From the NCBI GenBank assembly GCA_023458315.1, contig JAEXAH010000018.1, positions 31,328 through 95,327 of the forward strand: a stretch of 64,000 nucleotides of DNA, given 5' to 3'. Each line of letters begins with the position of its first letter. Position 1 is the stretch's first letter. Under the pieces are notes generated by a model, which saw only the letters and a program-made list of their open reading frames with translations, ran no database searches and was not told where the DNA came from. Origin of the DNA: Pseudomonadota bacterium. Its GTDB lineage: Bacteria > Pseudomonadota > Alphaproteobacteria > Rhodospirillales > Magnetospirillaceae. The translations under genes and the position numbers were made by a program. Shown one piece after another: positions 1 to 8,821 of the stretch.

Positions 1-1038
1 GGCGGCGGCGCCATGGTGCCGCTTGCCATCCGGCAAATGCACGACAGCCGGCGTCACCAGATCCGGGTTGTCGCCGTCAACACCCAGGCTGGCGTGGCCG
101 CAGAGGCGATGGCCGATGCCTTCCACGTGGTGCCCTATGGAACCGACCCGGGCTATGTCGACGCGGTTCTCGACATCGTCCGGCGCGACGGCGTCACCCT
201 GGTGATGCCGTGGTCGGACGAGGAAGCCCTGGCGCTGGCGCCGCATGCCGACCGTTTCGCCGCCTTGGGGGCGGTCCTGGCGTGCACCACGCCGGAAAAC
301 CTGGCGATCATGTCCGACAAGGCCGCCACGTTCCGCCGCTTGGGCGACGTCGGCATCCCGGTCCCCGATTGGCGCCATGCCGAGACCGATGCCCAATTGC
401 TGGCGGCGCTGGACGACCTGATGGCCGTGCACGGTGCCGCAGTGGTCAAGCCGGAACGATCCCGCGGTGGCCGCAACGTCTATGTGGTGCGCCCCGACGC
501 CGACACCGTGATGGACGTGGACGAGGGCCGCGAATGCCATCTGTCACCCGCCGCGTTCCTGGCGCTTGGGGAAGAGGGCCGGCGCGCCCTGCTTCCGGCC
601 ATGGTGATGGAGCGCCTGGTCCCGCCCGCCTATGACATCGACATCCTCTGCCGGCGCGGCCAGGTGCTGCGCTGCGTGCCGCGTCGCCGCATCAACCCCG
701 CCGGCATCCCGTTTCGCGGCGGCGTAATCGAAAACCTGCCGGAACTGCATGCGCTGGCCGCCGATATCGCCCGCGTCCTGAACCTTGACTGGCTGTATGA
801 CATCGATGTGTTCACGACCCGCGACGGAGCATGGCGCGTGATCGAGACCAACCCACGCCCATCGGGCAGCTTGCCCGCCACCATCGCCGCCGGCATCGAC
901 CTGTTCGATGATTTGGTGTCGCTGGCACAGGGCAAGACGCTTCCGCCGCTGACCCTGCCGGACCAGCGCCTCGTCCTTCCCTTCACCGCGGCCATCGCCA
1001 GCGACGATGCCGCCCTTCTGAAGTGGCACACCCCATGA
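1..1038 (+). CDS. ATP-grasp ligase, 5' end outside window
   Basis: The frame is already open at base 1 (Gly-Gly-Gly-Ala precede the first Met at 13), so the gene starts upstream and the first part of its N-terminal nucleotide-fold domain is missing. The visible part matches ATP-grasp enzymes of the carbamoyl-phosphate-synthase-like group: a conserved MSDKAATFRRL segment, a VVKPERSRGGRNV loop that would bind ATP, and VIETNPRPSG, which carries the metal-binding Glu and Asn. Such proteins join a carboxylate to an amine using ATP and are frequent in nonulosonic-acid and surface-sugar loci. The stop overlaps the next start in an ATGA, so the two are probably translated together. The substrate is not visible from the sequence. 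Confidence 0.85.
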   Translation, partial: GGGAMVPLAIRQMHDSRRHQIRVVAVNTQAGVAAEAMADAFHVVPYGTDPGYVDAVLDIVRRDGVTLVMPWSDEEALALAPHADRFAALGAVLACTTPENLAIMSDKAATFRRLGDVGIPVPDWRHAETDAQLLAALDDLMAVHGAAVVKPERSRGGRNVYVVRPDADTVMDVDEGRECHLSPAAFLALGEEGRRALLPAMVMERLVPPAYDIDILCRRGQVLRCVPRRRINPAGIPFRGGVIENLPELHALAADIARVLNLDWLYDIDVFTTRDGAWRVIETNPRPSGSLPATIAAGIDLFDDLVSLAQGKTLPPLTLPDQRLVLPFTAAIASDDAALLKWHTP

Positions 1039-1757
1039 CCGACCACGGCACCGCGAAGACTATCGCCTTCATCCAGGCCCGTATGGGCTCGTCCCGTCTG
1101 CCCGGCAAGGTGTTGGCCGATATTGCCGGCCGCCCGTCGCTGGAGCAGATGTTGCGCCGGGTGCAGTTGTCCAAGCGCCTGGACGGCATCGTCGTGACGA
1201 CCACCGTCAACGCCATCGACGACCCCGTCGCCGCGCTGACGGAACGGCTGGGGGTCGGGCTGTTCCGCGGTGACGAGCAGGACGTACTGGGACGCATGCA
1301 CGACGCCGCCCTGGCCTTTGGCGCGACGGTGGTGGTGCGCCTGACCGCCGACTGCCCCATGCACGACGCCACCGTCATCGACGCCGCGCTCGAAATGTTC
1401 GCAGATGGTCGCTACGATTACGTCTCCAATGCCGTGCAGCGGACGTATCCCGATGGCCTGGATGTGGAGGTGATGTCCTTCGAGGCGTTGCACCGGGCAC
1501 ATCTGGAAGCCGTCGACCGCCTGCACCGCGAACATGTGACCACCTATATCCGCGGTGTGCCGGCCCACCTGCCCAATGGCGATTTCCGCATCGGCCACCT
1601 GGTTAATGACCAGGATTTCGCCGCCCTGCGCTGGACGGTCGATACCCTCGCCGATCTCGATCGCGTGCGTCGCTATTACGCCGCGCTGCCCGACCTGTTC
1701 AGCTGGCGCCAGGCGCTGGCGCTGGCCGACCGTCTGGAACAGTTGCCGCAGCCGTAA
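1035..1757 (+). CDS. Cytidylyltransferase, SpsF/CMP-nonulosonate synthetase-like (copy 1)
   Basis: About 240 residues. The N-terminal QARMGSSRLPGK signature (residues 14-25) is the nucleotide-binding loop of the acylneuraminate cytidylyltransferase/SpsF family, and RLTADCPM (around 103-110) holds the expected acidic metal ligand. These enzymes activate a sugar acid or sugar phosphate with a nucleotide, here probably CTP. I chose ATG 1035 because it overlaps the stop of the ATP-grasp gene (ATGA); an in-frame GTG at 1023 is the alternative. It is the first of three family members in the locus, each with a different active-site neighbourhood, so it need not use the same sugar as the others. Confidence 0.85.
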   Translation: MTDHGTAKTIAFIQARMGSSRLPGKVLADIAGRPSLEQMLRRVQLSKRLDGIVVTTTVNAIDDPVAALTERLGVGLFRGDEQDVLGRMHDAALAFGATVVVRLTADCPMHDATVIDAALEMFADGRYDYVSNAVQRTYPDGLDVEVMSFEALHRAHLEAVDRLHREHVTTYIRGVPAHLPNGDFRIGHLVNDQDFAALRWTVDTLADLDRVRRYYAALPDLFSWRQALALADRLEQLPQP

Positions 1758-1819
1758 CCCGCCTTCACACAAAAAAACCTGCCGCATCGCGTCTTTTCCG
1801 CCTGGACCTGCCCAGCGGC

Positions 1820-3667
1820 CTATGCGCCGCTCTTGGCGGCCCGGTCCCTACCGCCGCCGGCGGAGGTGGCGACCGCCTCGGCGTACCATCCGCCCTGCGC
1901 CATCAGTTCGGCATGGCTGCCGACGGCGGCGACCACGCCGTGGTCGAGGATGACGATGCGGTCGGCGCCGACGATGGTGGACAGGCGGTGTCCCACCACC
2001 AGGATGGTCAAATCGGTTTCGCGGTGCAGCCGGTTCAGCGACTGGCGGAACAGCTCCTCGGATTCGGCGTCCAGGCTGCTGGTCGGCTCGTCCAGGATCA
2101 GGATCGAGGCGCGGCCCAGCAGCACGCGCGCCAGATCCAGGCGCTGGCGCTGGCCGCCGGACAGGCGGTTGCCGCCCTCGCCCAGCAGTGAGTCGTAACC
2201 GTCGGGCAAGCGGGCGATGAACTCGTCGGCGCCAGCCAGCCGCGCCGCCTCCTTGACCTCGGCGTCCGAGGCGGCGGGATTGCCGTAGCGGATATGGTCC
2301 GCCACCGAGACGTTGAAGATCTGGGGATTTTGCGGCGCATAGGCGATCTGGCGGCGCAGGCTGTCCAGGGTGAAGTCCTGCACCGGTTCGCCGTCGAACA
2401 ACAGCCGCCCGGCATCGGGACGGCGCAGGCGGGGCAGCAGATCGATCAGGGTCGACTTGCCGCTGCCCGACGGTCCGGCCAGGGCAACCATGCTGCCCGC
2501 CGGCAGGGCAAGGTTGACGCCCTGCAAGGCCGGGCGGTCGGCGCCCGGATAGGTGAACCGCACATCCTCGAAGCGCAGTTCGCGCTTGAGACCGGCGAAT
2601 TGATGGGTGCCGTGGTCGATCTCGCGCGCGGCAGTCATGTCGTCCAGGCGGGCCTTGACCGCCTCGATGGCGCTCATCCCCATCAGCACCATCTGGCGCT
2701 GCGCCACCAGGGCCTTGCCCACCGGCGCCAGGCGCATGGAGATGACCATATAAAGGCCGATCTCTTCGAGCTGCATGCCGAAGCTGGTGACCGCCAGATA
2801 GAGAAAGACGCAGGACAGGCCGACGGCGATGGGCTCCAGCGCCACTTCGGTGCGCGCCTGCAGCACCATGGCGGCGGTGTTGTTGTGCGCCTGCCGGTCG
2901 GTCAGCTGTTCCATCTCGCGGCGCTCAGCGGTCTCGGTGCGCGACAGTCGCACCAGCCGGGGCGAGCGCACCCGCTCCACCAGAAACGCGGCCAGGGCGG
3001 CGTTGCTGTGGGTCACCGCCCGGCCGATGGTCTGGATACGCTTGACCCAACGCCGGACCAGCACGATGGCCAGCCCGAACACCATGATGGCGGCCACCGT
3101 CATCGACGGCGACATGGCGGTCAGCGCCCCCAGATAGGTCACCGCCACCAGCGCCTGGGTCGTCCAGATCACCGGGGCGAGCAGGCCGACTATGGCACGG
3201 TTGGTCTCTACCGTCACCTGATTGACAATGTCGCCCATGGGCACACGGTCATGATAGGCGGCGTCAGCGGCCAGATAGGTGCCGAACAGGCGATTGATCA
3301 GGCGGCGGATGAGGAATTGCTGGGTGCGGGTCTGACAGACAAGGCGGGCGTAGACGAAGGCTTGCCGCAGCAGAAAGCACAGAAAGGCGGCCGCCAACAG
3401 GCTGGGCAGACTGACGCGCAGATGCAGCAGATCGAACACCTGGACCAGAAGCTCCCACAGGCGGGATTCGCCGGTCAGCCGACTGATATCCTGTCCGGCG
3501 CGGATGAACTGGAAGATCGGCAAGAACAGGCCGACGCCCAAAGCCTCGGTGAGGGTCGAGCTCACACCGAACAGCAGCAGCAGCAGCGTGCGCCCTCTGG
3601 TCAGGCCAAAATCAGTGGCGTAGGCGAACCACGAGGGAGGGCAGGGCGGAGGGGGAGCGCTGGTCAC
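1820..3667 (-). CDS. ABC transporter, fused membrane and ATPase domains (MsbA/PglK-like exporter)
   Basis: About 615 residues. The N-terminal half has about six hydrophobic segments typical of an exporter membrane domain. The C-terminal half is a complete ATPase with Walker A GPSGSGKST, signature LSGGQRQ, Walker B ILILDEPTSSLD and a following H-loop (VGHRLST). This architecture flips lipid-linked sugars or lipid A, or exports hydrophobic compounds. In this locus a role in moving a glycan intermediate is plausible but inferred. It is the last gene of a regulator-reductase-transporter unit. Start choice is uncertain: GTG 3667 has AAGGAAG upstream; GTG 3706 would give a GTGA overlap with the reductase stop; GTG 3718 is also open. 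Confidence 0.88.
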   Translation of the reverse strand: MTSAPPPPCPPSWFAYATDFGLTRGRTLLLLLFGVSSTLTEALGVGLFLPIFQFIRAGQDISRLTGESRLWELLVQVFDLLHLRVSLPSLLAAAFLCFLLRQAFVYARLVCQTRTQQFLIRRLINRLFGTYLAADAAYHDRVPMGDIVNQVTVETNRAIVGLLAPVIWTTQALVAVTYLGALTAMSPSMTVAAIMVFGLAIVLVRRWVKRIQTIGRAVTHSNAALAAFLVERVRSPRLVRLSRTETAERREMEQLTDRQAHNNTAAMVLQARTEVALEPIAVGLSCVFLYLAVTSFGMQLEEIGLYMVISMRLAPVGKALVAQRQMVLMGMSAIEAVKARLDDMTAAREIDHGTHQFAGLKRELRFEDVRFTYPGADRPALQGVNLALPAGSMVALAGPSGSGKSTLIDLLPRLRRPDAGRLLFDGEPVQDFTLDSLRRQIAYAPQNPQIFNVSVADHIRYGNPAASDAEVKEAARLAGADEFIARLPDGYDSLLGEGGNRLSGGQRQRLDLARVLLGRASILILDEPTSSLDAESEELFRQSLNRLHRETDLTILVVGHRLSTIVGADRIVILDHGVVAAVGSHAELMAQGGWYAEAVATSAGGGRDRAAKSGA

Positions 3668-3702
3668 AACCCTATCTTCCTTTGGGATGCCGGAGGAGGA
3701 AA

Positions 3703-4602
3703 TCACGATTTCGGCCACAGATGCGGCCGCCCCACCAAGGGATCAATGTCGGTGCAGATAGCCAGCGCGCGGTCAAGCAGGGCAGGGTCGAAGACAGCCC
3801 CGGACCAAGCCAAGACATCGGCAACTTGGTGCGGCGCGGCGATGCCCACCACGACCGAGGTAATGGCGGGATGGTTCCTGCCACCCGCCAACGCCAGGCT
3901 TTCCAGCGGCACCCGCGCCTCATCAGCCAGGGCGCGCAGGGCGGCGAAGGCAGGGGCGGCGGAGCGCAGTACCGGCGGCTGTTGGTCCTGAGCAAGGAAA
4001 ATCAGCCCTTGCAAAAAAGCGCTGCGGGTAAACACGGCGACACCGCGCTCGGCGCATCCATCCAGCACTCCGCTATCGGAAAAGTCGCGGTTGACCAGAT
4101 TGAGCGGGACCTGAACCGCCGCCAGAGCGGGCCAATCGGCCAACAGATGTTCAAGCTGTTCCGGCAAATAACAAGATGCGCCCAGGCGGCCAATCACCCC
4201 CTCGTCCTGTAGCCGCTGTAGACAGCGCCGCACGCCGGGCCGCGCAAGGTCGGTAGCGCGGTGCATCATCACGATATCCAGACAACTCACGCCCAGGGCG
4301 CGGCACGAGGCGGCGATGGCCACCTCCACCTCTTCCTCGCCGTCGGCGCGCAAACCGGGAACCTTGGTGACGATCAGCGGTCGACGACCACGCGCCGCCA
4401 TCCAACCGCCGATACGTTCTTCCGCGTCGCCATACGCGCGGGCAGTATCCAGGCAGCGCAACCCGCCGTCCCATGCGACATCAAGTATGGCGGCAGCGGC
4501 GCCGTCATCGGGACGGCCGCCGCTGTTACTGACGCCGTAATCCATGCCAAGCTGGACCGTTCCCAGAGTCAGCGGGGAGATTGCAGGTGAGGGGATCGCC
4601 AT
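3703..4602 (-). CDS. Aldo/keto reductase family protein
   Basis: 299 residues, usual length for this TIM-barrel NAD(P)H-dependent family. Visible signatures are the N-terminal LGTVQLGMDYGVSN, LDTARAYGDAEERIGG (Asp and catalytic Tyr) and VTKVP, where a Lys sits in the expected strand. The fourth catalytic position is in IVMMHRATD (His). In glycan loci such enzymes reduce a keto sugar or sugar-derived aldehyde; the real substrate cannot be read from the sequence. It is tightly coupled to its neighbours: its ATG shares one base with the regulator stop (TGATG) and its stop overlaps a possible GTG start of the ABC exporter. Confidence 0.85.
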   Translation of the reverse strand: MAIPSPAISPLTLGTVQLGMDYGVSNSGGRPDDGAAAAILDVAWDGGLRCLDTARAYGDAEERIGGWMAARGRRPLIVTKVPGLRADGEEEVEVAIAASCRALGVSCLDIVMMHRATDLARPGVRRCLQRLQDEGVIGRLGASCYLPEQLEHLLADWPALAAVQVPLNLVNRDFSDSGVLDGCAERGVAVFTRSAFLQGLIFLAQDQQPPVLRSAAPAFAALRALADEARVPLESLALAGGRNHPAITSVVVGIAAPHQVADVLAWSGAVFDPALLDRALAICTDIDPLVGRPHLWPKS

Positions 4603-5273
4603 CAGGATTCCAAAGGGGGCAACACGGACAGGCGCAACAGGCGGGGCGTCAGTACCCGCTCGCGCGGCATCAACTGCAACAGCGCCTCGTGACCGGCTTG
4701 GGCGTTTTCCACCGCGGTCAGGATCGCAGCATCAACTTCGCCCAGTTCAGTCAGCGACTTCCGAACCGGAAGCCCAACCACCCCTTCCCGACTGCTGTGC
4801 GGGTCGACTACCCCCAGCAGGGTGATCGCCGACCGCTCGCGCGCCGTGATCGCGCCGATCTCCGCCAGCTCGCTGACGCCGTAAAGCGCGACGCGGGTCC
4901 AGCCCCGCTCGGCGCATTCATCAAACAGGTCGGTAAAATTGGCGCAAGCCTTGCGGTAATAGCTGAGGCCCGATGTCAGATAATCCGCCGTCAGGCGCAT
5001 CTTCTCGCTCAGACCCATAGGGGTCAAGTAGTACGCGTAGCGGTTGGGTGGGATCTGGGTCACTTTCACCAGACCTTTGTTGACGCAACGCTTCAAATAA
5101 CTGTTCGCCAAGCCCAGCGCGATTCCCAGCTCGCTGGCTATGGACCGTTGCGTCACCTGGCTGTTGCGTTCGATCGCTTCGAGCAGCCCCAGCGTGGTCG
5201 CAGCACTCTCGTTACCCTTCGCGCTCTCGGACATCTTGCCACTGGTCGACGACGCTGACATTAGCTTGTTCAT
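4602..5273 (-). CDS. Winged-helix transcriptional regulator with Rossmann-like sensor domain
   Basis: 223 residues. An N-terminal winged helix-turn-helix lies at about residues 26-90, with the recognition segment in TQRSIASELGIALGLANSY (MarR/Lrp-like style). The C-terminal half (about 128-200) resembles a nucleotide- or sugar-nucleotide-binding Rossmann unit: RVALYGVSELAEI, then ITLLGVVDP and GLPV, similar in pattern to the first domain of CapD/PglF-type proteins. A palindrome, TTGTTCA-N5-TGAACAA, covers its own ATG, and a second copy sits in the promoter of the divergent sugar operon. I infer that this protein binds both sites and responds to a nucleotide-linked metabolite. No clear ribosome site precedes ATG 5273; Met codons at 5261 and 5234 are alternative starts. 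Confidence 0.8.
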   Translation of the reverse strand: MNKLMSASSTSGKMSESAKGNESAATTLGLLEAIERNSQVTQRSIASELGIALGLANSYLKRCVNKGLVKVTQIPPNRYAYYLTPMGLSEKMRLTADYLTSGLSYYRKACANFTDLFDECAERGWTRVALYGVSELAEIGAITARERSAITLLGVVDPHSSREGVVGLPVRKSLTELGEVDAAILTAVENAQAGHEALLQLMPRERVLTPRLLRLSVLPPLES

Positions 5274-5284
5274 ACATTGAACAA
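5266..5284. promoter_or_regulatory. Palindromic operator, copy 1
   Basis: Perfect inverted repeat TTGTTCA-TACAT-TGAACAA, seven-base arms and five-base spacer. It covers the start codon of the winged-helix regulator gene (5271-5273 on the minus strand), a position suited to autoregulation. The same motif recurs 73 bases away inside the divergent promoter. Confidence 0.7.
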
Positions 5285-5329
5285 TCTAATCATGGAACCG
5301 TCAACCGTGCAAGTTTTAGCCGGAAGGGT

Positions 5330-5358
5330 TTGACAGCCTCGTTCATATCATGAACAAT
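5330..5358 (+). promoter_or_regulatory. Predicted sigma70-type promoter of the nonulosonic-acid operon
   Basis: A perfect -35 TTGACA (5330-5335) is followed after 17 bases by AACAAT (5353-5358, four of six matches to the -10 consensus). It faces the cytidylyltransferase gene at 5393. Operator copy 2 fills the spacer and most of the -10, so a bound regulator would block RNA polymerase. Predicted by eye only. Confidence 0.55.
5339..5357. promoter_or_regulatory. Palindromic operator, copy 2
   Basis: TCGTTCA-TATCA-TGAACAA differs from copy 1 by one arm base and keeps the same five-base spacing. It overlaps the spacer and -10 of the promoter of the plus-strand operon that begins at 5393. Confidence 0.7.
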
Positions 5359-5392
5359 ATCGTGCTTCCGCGACCAAATCCGTTGGCAGACA

Positions 5393-6205
5393 ATGACCAA
5401 ACCCAGAAAAGGTGTACTGATCCCGGTCCGCCTGACCTCGGAACGCCTGCCCGGCAAGGGGTTAAGGGACTTGGTCGGCCAACCGGTTCTTTACCATCTG
5501 CTTGACCGGGTCAAGGCCAGCCCACACGTAGTCGATCCTGCCGATATTGTGGTGTGCACCACCACCGACGCCGAGGACGACCGCCTGACCGAGGCTGTTC
5601 AAGCCTATGGCGCGTCAGTATTCCGCGGTAGCCGCGACGACATCATCGCCCGCTTCCACGCCGCCATGGAGCAGTTCGACTTTGACGCGGTGATCCAGGT
5701 CAACGGCGACAACCCACTGACAGATACCCTATACATGACACTGACCATGGACCGGCTGCTGGCCGACCCGTCGCTGGACATCGTCGTGTGCCGCGACCTG
5801 CCGCTGGGAACCGCCTCATGCAGCTTCACCCGGCGCGCCATGGACAAAGTGATGCGGCATTACCGCAGCGACCGCAACGACACCGGCTTCGTCTATTTCT
5901 TCACCCGCACCGGCATCTGCAAGGTCGGGACCGTGGACCCGGTCTCGCCCGACCACATCCTACCCGACGCGCGACTGACGCTGGATTATCCCGTCGACTT
6001 CGCGCTTTTCCAACACATATTCGCCACGCTACAGCCACCGGACCGACTGATCACCCTGACCGAGGTAGTGCAGTTCCTGCACCAGCATCCCGAATGGCGC
6101 GAAAGCAATATCGGCGTCGACAAGGATTATTGGGAGCGCACCCGGCAGAAGGCGGTTCTGGAATACGTAGACGCCGACGGGGTACGGAAAAGCATCCATG
6201 TCTGA
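5393..6205 (+). CDS. Cytidylyltransferase, CMP-nonulosonate synthetase-like (copy 2)
   Basis: 270 residues. IPVRLTSERLPGKGL (residues 10-24) is the nucleotide-binding loop of the CMP-Neu5Ac synthetase/SpsF family and QVNGDNPL (about 102-109) the metal-binding region. It is the first gene of the operator-controlled operon and lies two genes before the NeuB-type synthase. That makes it the best candidate of the three for charging the nonulosonic acid with CMP. It is longer than copies 1 and 3 by about 30 residues at the C-terminus. Its 3' end overlaps the next gene by 8 bases. The site before ATG 5393 is a weak ribosome-binding match. Confidence 0.87.
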   Translation: MTKPRKGVLIPVRLTSERLPGKGLRDLVGQPVLYHLLDRVKASPHVVDPADIVVCTTTDAEDDRLTEAVQAYGASVFRGSRDDIIARFHAAMEQFDFDAVIQVNGDNPLTDTLYMTLTMDRLLADPSLDIVVCRDLPLGTASCSFTRRAMDKVMRHYRSDRNDTGFVYFFTRTGICKVGTVDPVSPDHILPDARLTLDYPVDFALFQHIFATLQPPDRLITLTEVVQFLHQHPEWRESNIGVDKDYWERTRQKAVLEYVDADGVRKSIHV

Positions 6206-7772
6206 ACGCCGTTATCTTTGGGTCATCTCGATTCCGTTGACCCGCTGGCTGTGGCGCGAACTGGCCGCCGAACTGGCCCAGCGCCACGGGTTGGAGCCGG
6301 TGCTGATCGTCGCCAGCGAGGAAGAGCGCAGCTTCTACGCCAACCTGCACGGGCAGGACTGGGACGGCCACATCGTCGTGCGAAGCGATCCCTATGCCAC
6401 GGTCCTGAGCGACGAGTCGGCGCAGGAACCACTGAAGGCATTGCAGCAGCGGGCCGTCGCCTATGAACGCCGCCATGGCATCACCTTGCAGCGCGCCATG
6501 GTGCTGGCCGACCGCCACCTCGGCCGCGCCTTCATGGTCGGCGGACAAGGTTATCCCCGTTCCGCCATGGCTCTACGCGCCAACCACGAACGCAACCTGC
6601 GCGCCTGCATGGCGTCAATCGATTTTTGGGAGGAATTGGCGGGACGCTTCCCCCCGGTGCTGGCTATCAGCCATAGCGGCGGCGGCGGCGTAATGGAAAA
6701 GCCCCTGTCGCTGCTGTGCCGCGAACGTTCGATTCCCTTCCGCACCCTGGCCCCCGCGCGCTTCGGTGCCCTTTACTATTGGGGCTGGGACGAATTCAAC
6801 GAATCGCCCGAGCTTGAACAGACAGTGGCAGCGGCGCCCGAGCCCTCGAGCGAGGAGATCGCGGCGGCCCAGGCGCGGGTGTCGCCCACCGGCATGTCCA
6901 CCAACAAGCTGCTGTGGCAGCGGCTGATGCGCAAGCTGGGCTGGCGCACCATCGCCTACCAGATCGCCTATTCGACCGCCCAGCGCCCGTGGTGGTGGCT
7001 GAAAGGCTACCGCAAAGCGCGTGTCGGCGCTCGGCTGGGCGAGCGTATCCGCAACCTGATCAACGCACGGCTGAACCTGAACTATCTGAACCGCCACGCG
7101 CTGCGCGACCTGACGCAGTTGGACGAGCGACGGATCGTTTACTTCACCCTGCACAAGGAACCCGAGGCCTCCACCTTCGTTTATGCACCGCACGCCTCGA
7201 ACCAATATGCCCTGCTGTTGGAGCTGGCGCTGAGCCTGCCGGCCGACGCCCAACTGGTGGTGAAGGAACATATCTGGGCCTTACACGATCGCACGCCCGA
7301 CCTCTACGACAAGCTGCGGCAAATCCCCAACGTGGTGCTGGCCCACCCACTCGCCAACAGCCTGGACATCGTGCGCCGTGCCGCCATGGTCTGCGTCATC
7401 AGCGGCTCGGCCGGCTACGAAGCCGCCGCCCTGGGCAAGCCGGTGGTGCATTTTGGCGACCATGCTCCGCTGCGGGTGCTGCCCCATGTCCATTTCCTCA
7501 ATCCCGGCACCGACATGGCCCGCATCCCCGCCATCCTGGACAGCGCCGACGATGCCAATGCCCGAGCCCGGCGCGAGGCCGACGGCGCGCGCTATTTCCT
7601 GGCGGCCGAGCGGTTCTGCATGGATTTGGGAGATATGGACATGGCTTGGCGGAGCGCGGCACCCGAGCCGCAGGAACTCGACCGCCTGATCCGGCACCTG
7701 CTTGTCGGCCTGCCCGATGGCTGGGCCGCCCCCCATATTTCCCCTCTCATTGACAGCAATGTGGCGCCATGA
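6198..7772 (+). CDS. Capsule/surface-polysaccharide glycosyltransferase-like protein
   Basis: 524 residues, no signal peptide or clear membrane span. The C-terminal half has the pattern seen in capsular polysaccharide and Kdo-transferase-like GT-B proteins: VYFTLHKEPEAST, VVKEHIW, and VCVISGSAGYEAAALGKPVVHFGD, where a nucleotide-sugar donor would bind. The N-terminal half is less familiar. Placed between a CMP-sugar synthetase and the NeuB homologue, it could transfer the CMP-activated nonulosonic acid to an acceptor; that is inference. Its stop overlaps the neuB-like ATG (ATGA). Confidence 0.65.
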   Translation: MSERRYLWVISIPLTRWLWRELAAELAQRHGLEPVLIVASEEERSFYANLHGQDWDGHIVVRSDPYATVLSDESAQEPLKALQQRAVAYERRHGITLQRAMVLADRHLGRAFMVGGQGYPRSAMALRANHERNLRACMASIDFWEELAGRFPPVLAISHSGGGGVMEKPLSLLCRERSIPFRTLAPARFGALYYWGWDEFNESPELEQTVAAAPEPSSEEIAAAQARVSPTGMSTNKLLWQRLMRKLGWRTIAYQIAYSTAQRPWWWLKGYRKARVGARLGERIRNLINARLNLNYLNRHALRDLTQLDERRIVYFTLHKEPEASTFVYAPHASNQYALLLELALSLPADAQLVVKEHIWALHDRTPDLYDKLRQIPNVVLAHPLANSLDIVRRAAMVCVISGSAGYEAAALGKPVVHFGDHAPLRVLPHVHFLNPGTDMARIPAILDSADDANARARREADGARYFLAAERFCMDLGDMDMAWRSAAPEPQELDRLIRHLLVGLPDGWAAPHISPLIDSNVAP

Positions 7773-8821
7773 AGTTCGAACACGGTCAACGCCCCTACAT
7801 CATCGCCGAAATCGGCGCCAACCATAACGGCGACGTCGATCTGGCAAAGAAGATGATCGACACGGCCAAGAACCTTGGCTGCGACGCAGTCAAATTCCAG
7901 TCGTGGGACACCGACCTGTTCGCCCAGGTAGTGTATGACGAGAACCATTTCCTACAAGACGACTACCGTAACCGCCAGGACCATACGCTCAAGTCGATCG
8001 TCGAAGAGTTCCGTACCACACCGGAGGAACTGACCGAGTTGGCGACTTATTGCCGTCAATTGGGGATCGACTTCCTGTCGACGCCGTTTTCGTCGGCCCA
8101 GGTGGATCACCTGGTCGCACTGGGCGCGCCGTTCCTCAAGATCGCCTCGATGGACTTGGTGAACGACCCGCTACTGCGCCACGCCGCACGCACCGGCCTG
8201 CCCATCATGCTGTCGACCGGCTTGTCCAGCCTAGCCGAGATCGAGCATGCGATCGAGACAGTGGAGGCGGAGGGCAACAAGCAGATCATTCTTCTGCATT
8301 GCATTTCCATCTATCCGCCCGCCGACGAGGACGTGCACCTCAACGTGATGGACACCCTGCGTCAAGCCTTCGGCTATCCGGTCGGCTTCTCCGACCATAC
8401 TCTGGGCACCGACATTCCCATCGCCTCGGTGGTCAAGGGCGCCGTGGCCATCGAAAAGCATTTCACGCTGGACAAGGACATGTTCGGCTGGGACCACAAG
8501 ATTTCCGCCGACGCGGCGGAAATGGGGGCCATCGTCAAGGGCGCGCACAAGGTGTGGGCGGCGCTCGGCAACCCCCGCAAGGTAGTCAGCGAAGCCGAAA
8601 TGAAGAAGCGCGCCGCGTTCCGCCGCAGCGTAATCTCGGCGCGTGCCATCAAGGCTGGCGAGGTGATCGGGGAAGGCGACCTTACCTTCAAACGCCCTGG
8701 CACCGGAATTGCCCCCAACATCGCACCTATGCTGATCGGCATGGTCGCCGCGCGCGATATCCCCCACGACAAGGTATTGACGTTTCAAGATCTGCAGATG
8801 AACGGATCAGGTGTCAAATGA
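7769..8821 (+). CDS. neuB: N-acetylneuraminate synthase family protein (NeuB/LegI/PseI type)
   Basis: 350 residues, the normal family length. The synthase barrel shows IAEIGANHNGD near the N-terminus, KFQSW, LSTPFSS, GFSDHT and AIEKHFTLD (about 226-234). The C-terminal 65 residues match the SAF/antifreeze-like domain (RSVISARAIKAGEVI, FKRPGTGI). The enzyme condenses a hexosamine-type sugar with phosphoenolpyruvate to make a nine-carbon keto acid. Which acid (sialic, legionaminic, pseudaminic or another) cannot be told from sequence alone; the surrounding CBS-nucleotidyltransferase favours a legionaminic-like route. Start and stop both sit in four-base overlaps with the neighbouring genes. Confidence 0.92.
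   Translation: MKFEHGQRPYIIAEIGANHNGDVDLAKKMIDTAKNLGCDAVKFQSWDTDLFAQVVYDENHFLQDDYRNRQDHTLKSIVEEFRTTPEELTELATYCRQLGIDFLSTPFSSAQVDHLVALGAPFLKIASMDLVNDPLLRHAARTGLPIMLSTGLSSLAEIEHAIETVEAEGNKQIILLHCISIYPPADEDVHLNVMDTLRQAFGYPVGFSDHTLGTDIPIASVVKGAVAIEKHFTLDKDMFGWDHKISADAAEMGAIVKGAHKVWAALGNPRKVVSEAEMKKRAAFRRSVISARAIKAGEVIGEGDLTFKRPGTGIAPNIAPMLIGMVAARDIPHDKVLTFQDLQMNGSGVK

Noticed and set aside
2294..3991. Long plus-strand open frame opposite the ABC transporter
   Set aside because: Low-complexity Gln/His/Arg product without motifs; the minus-strand genes have full family signatures.
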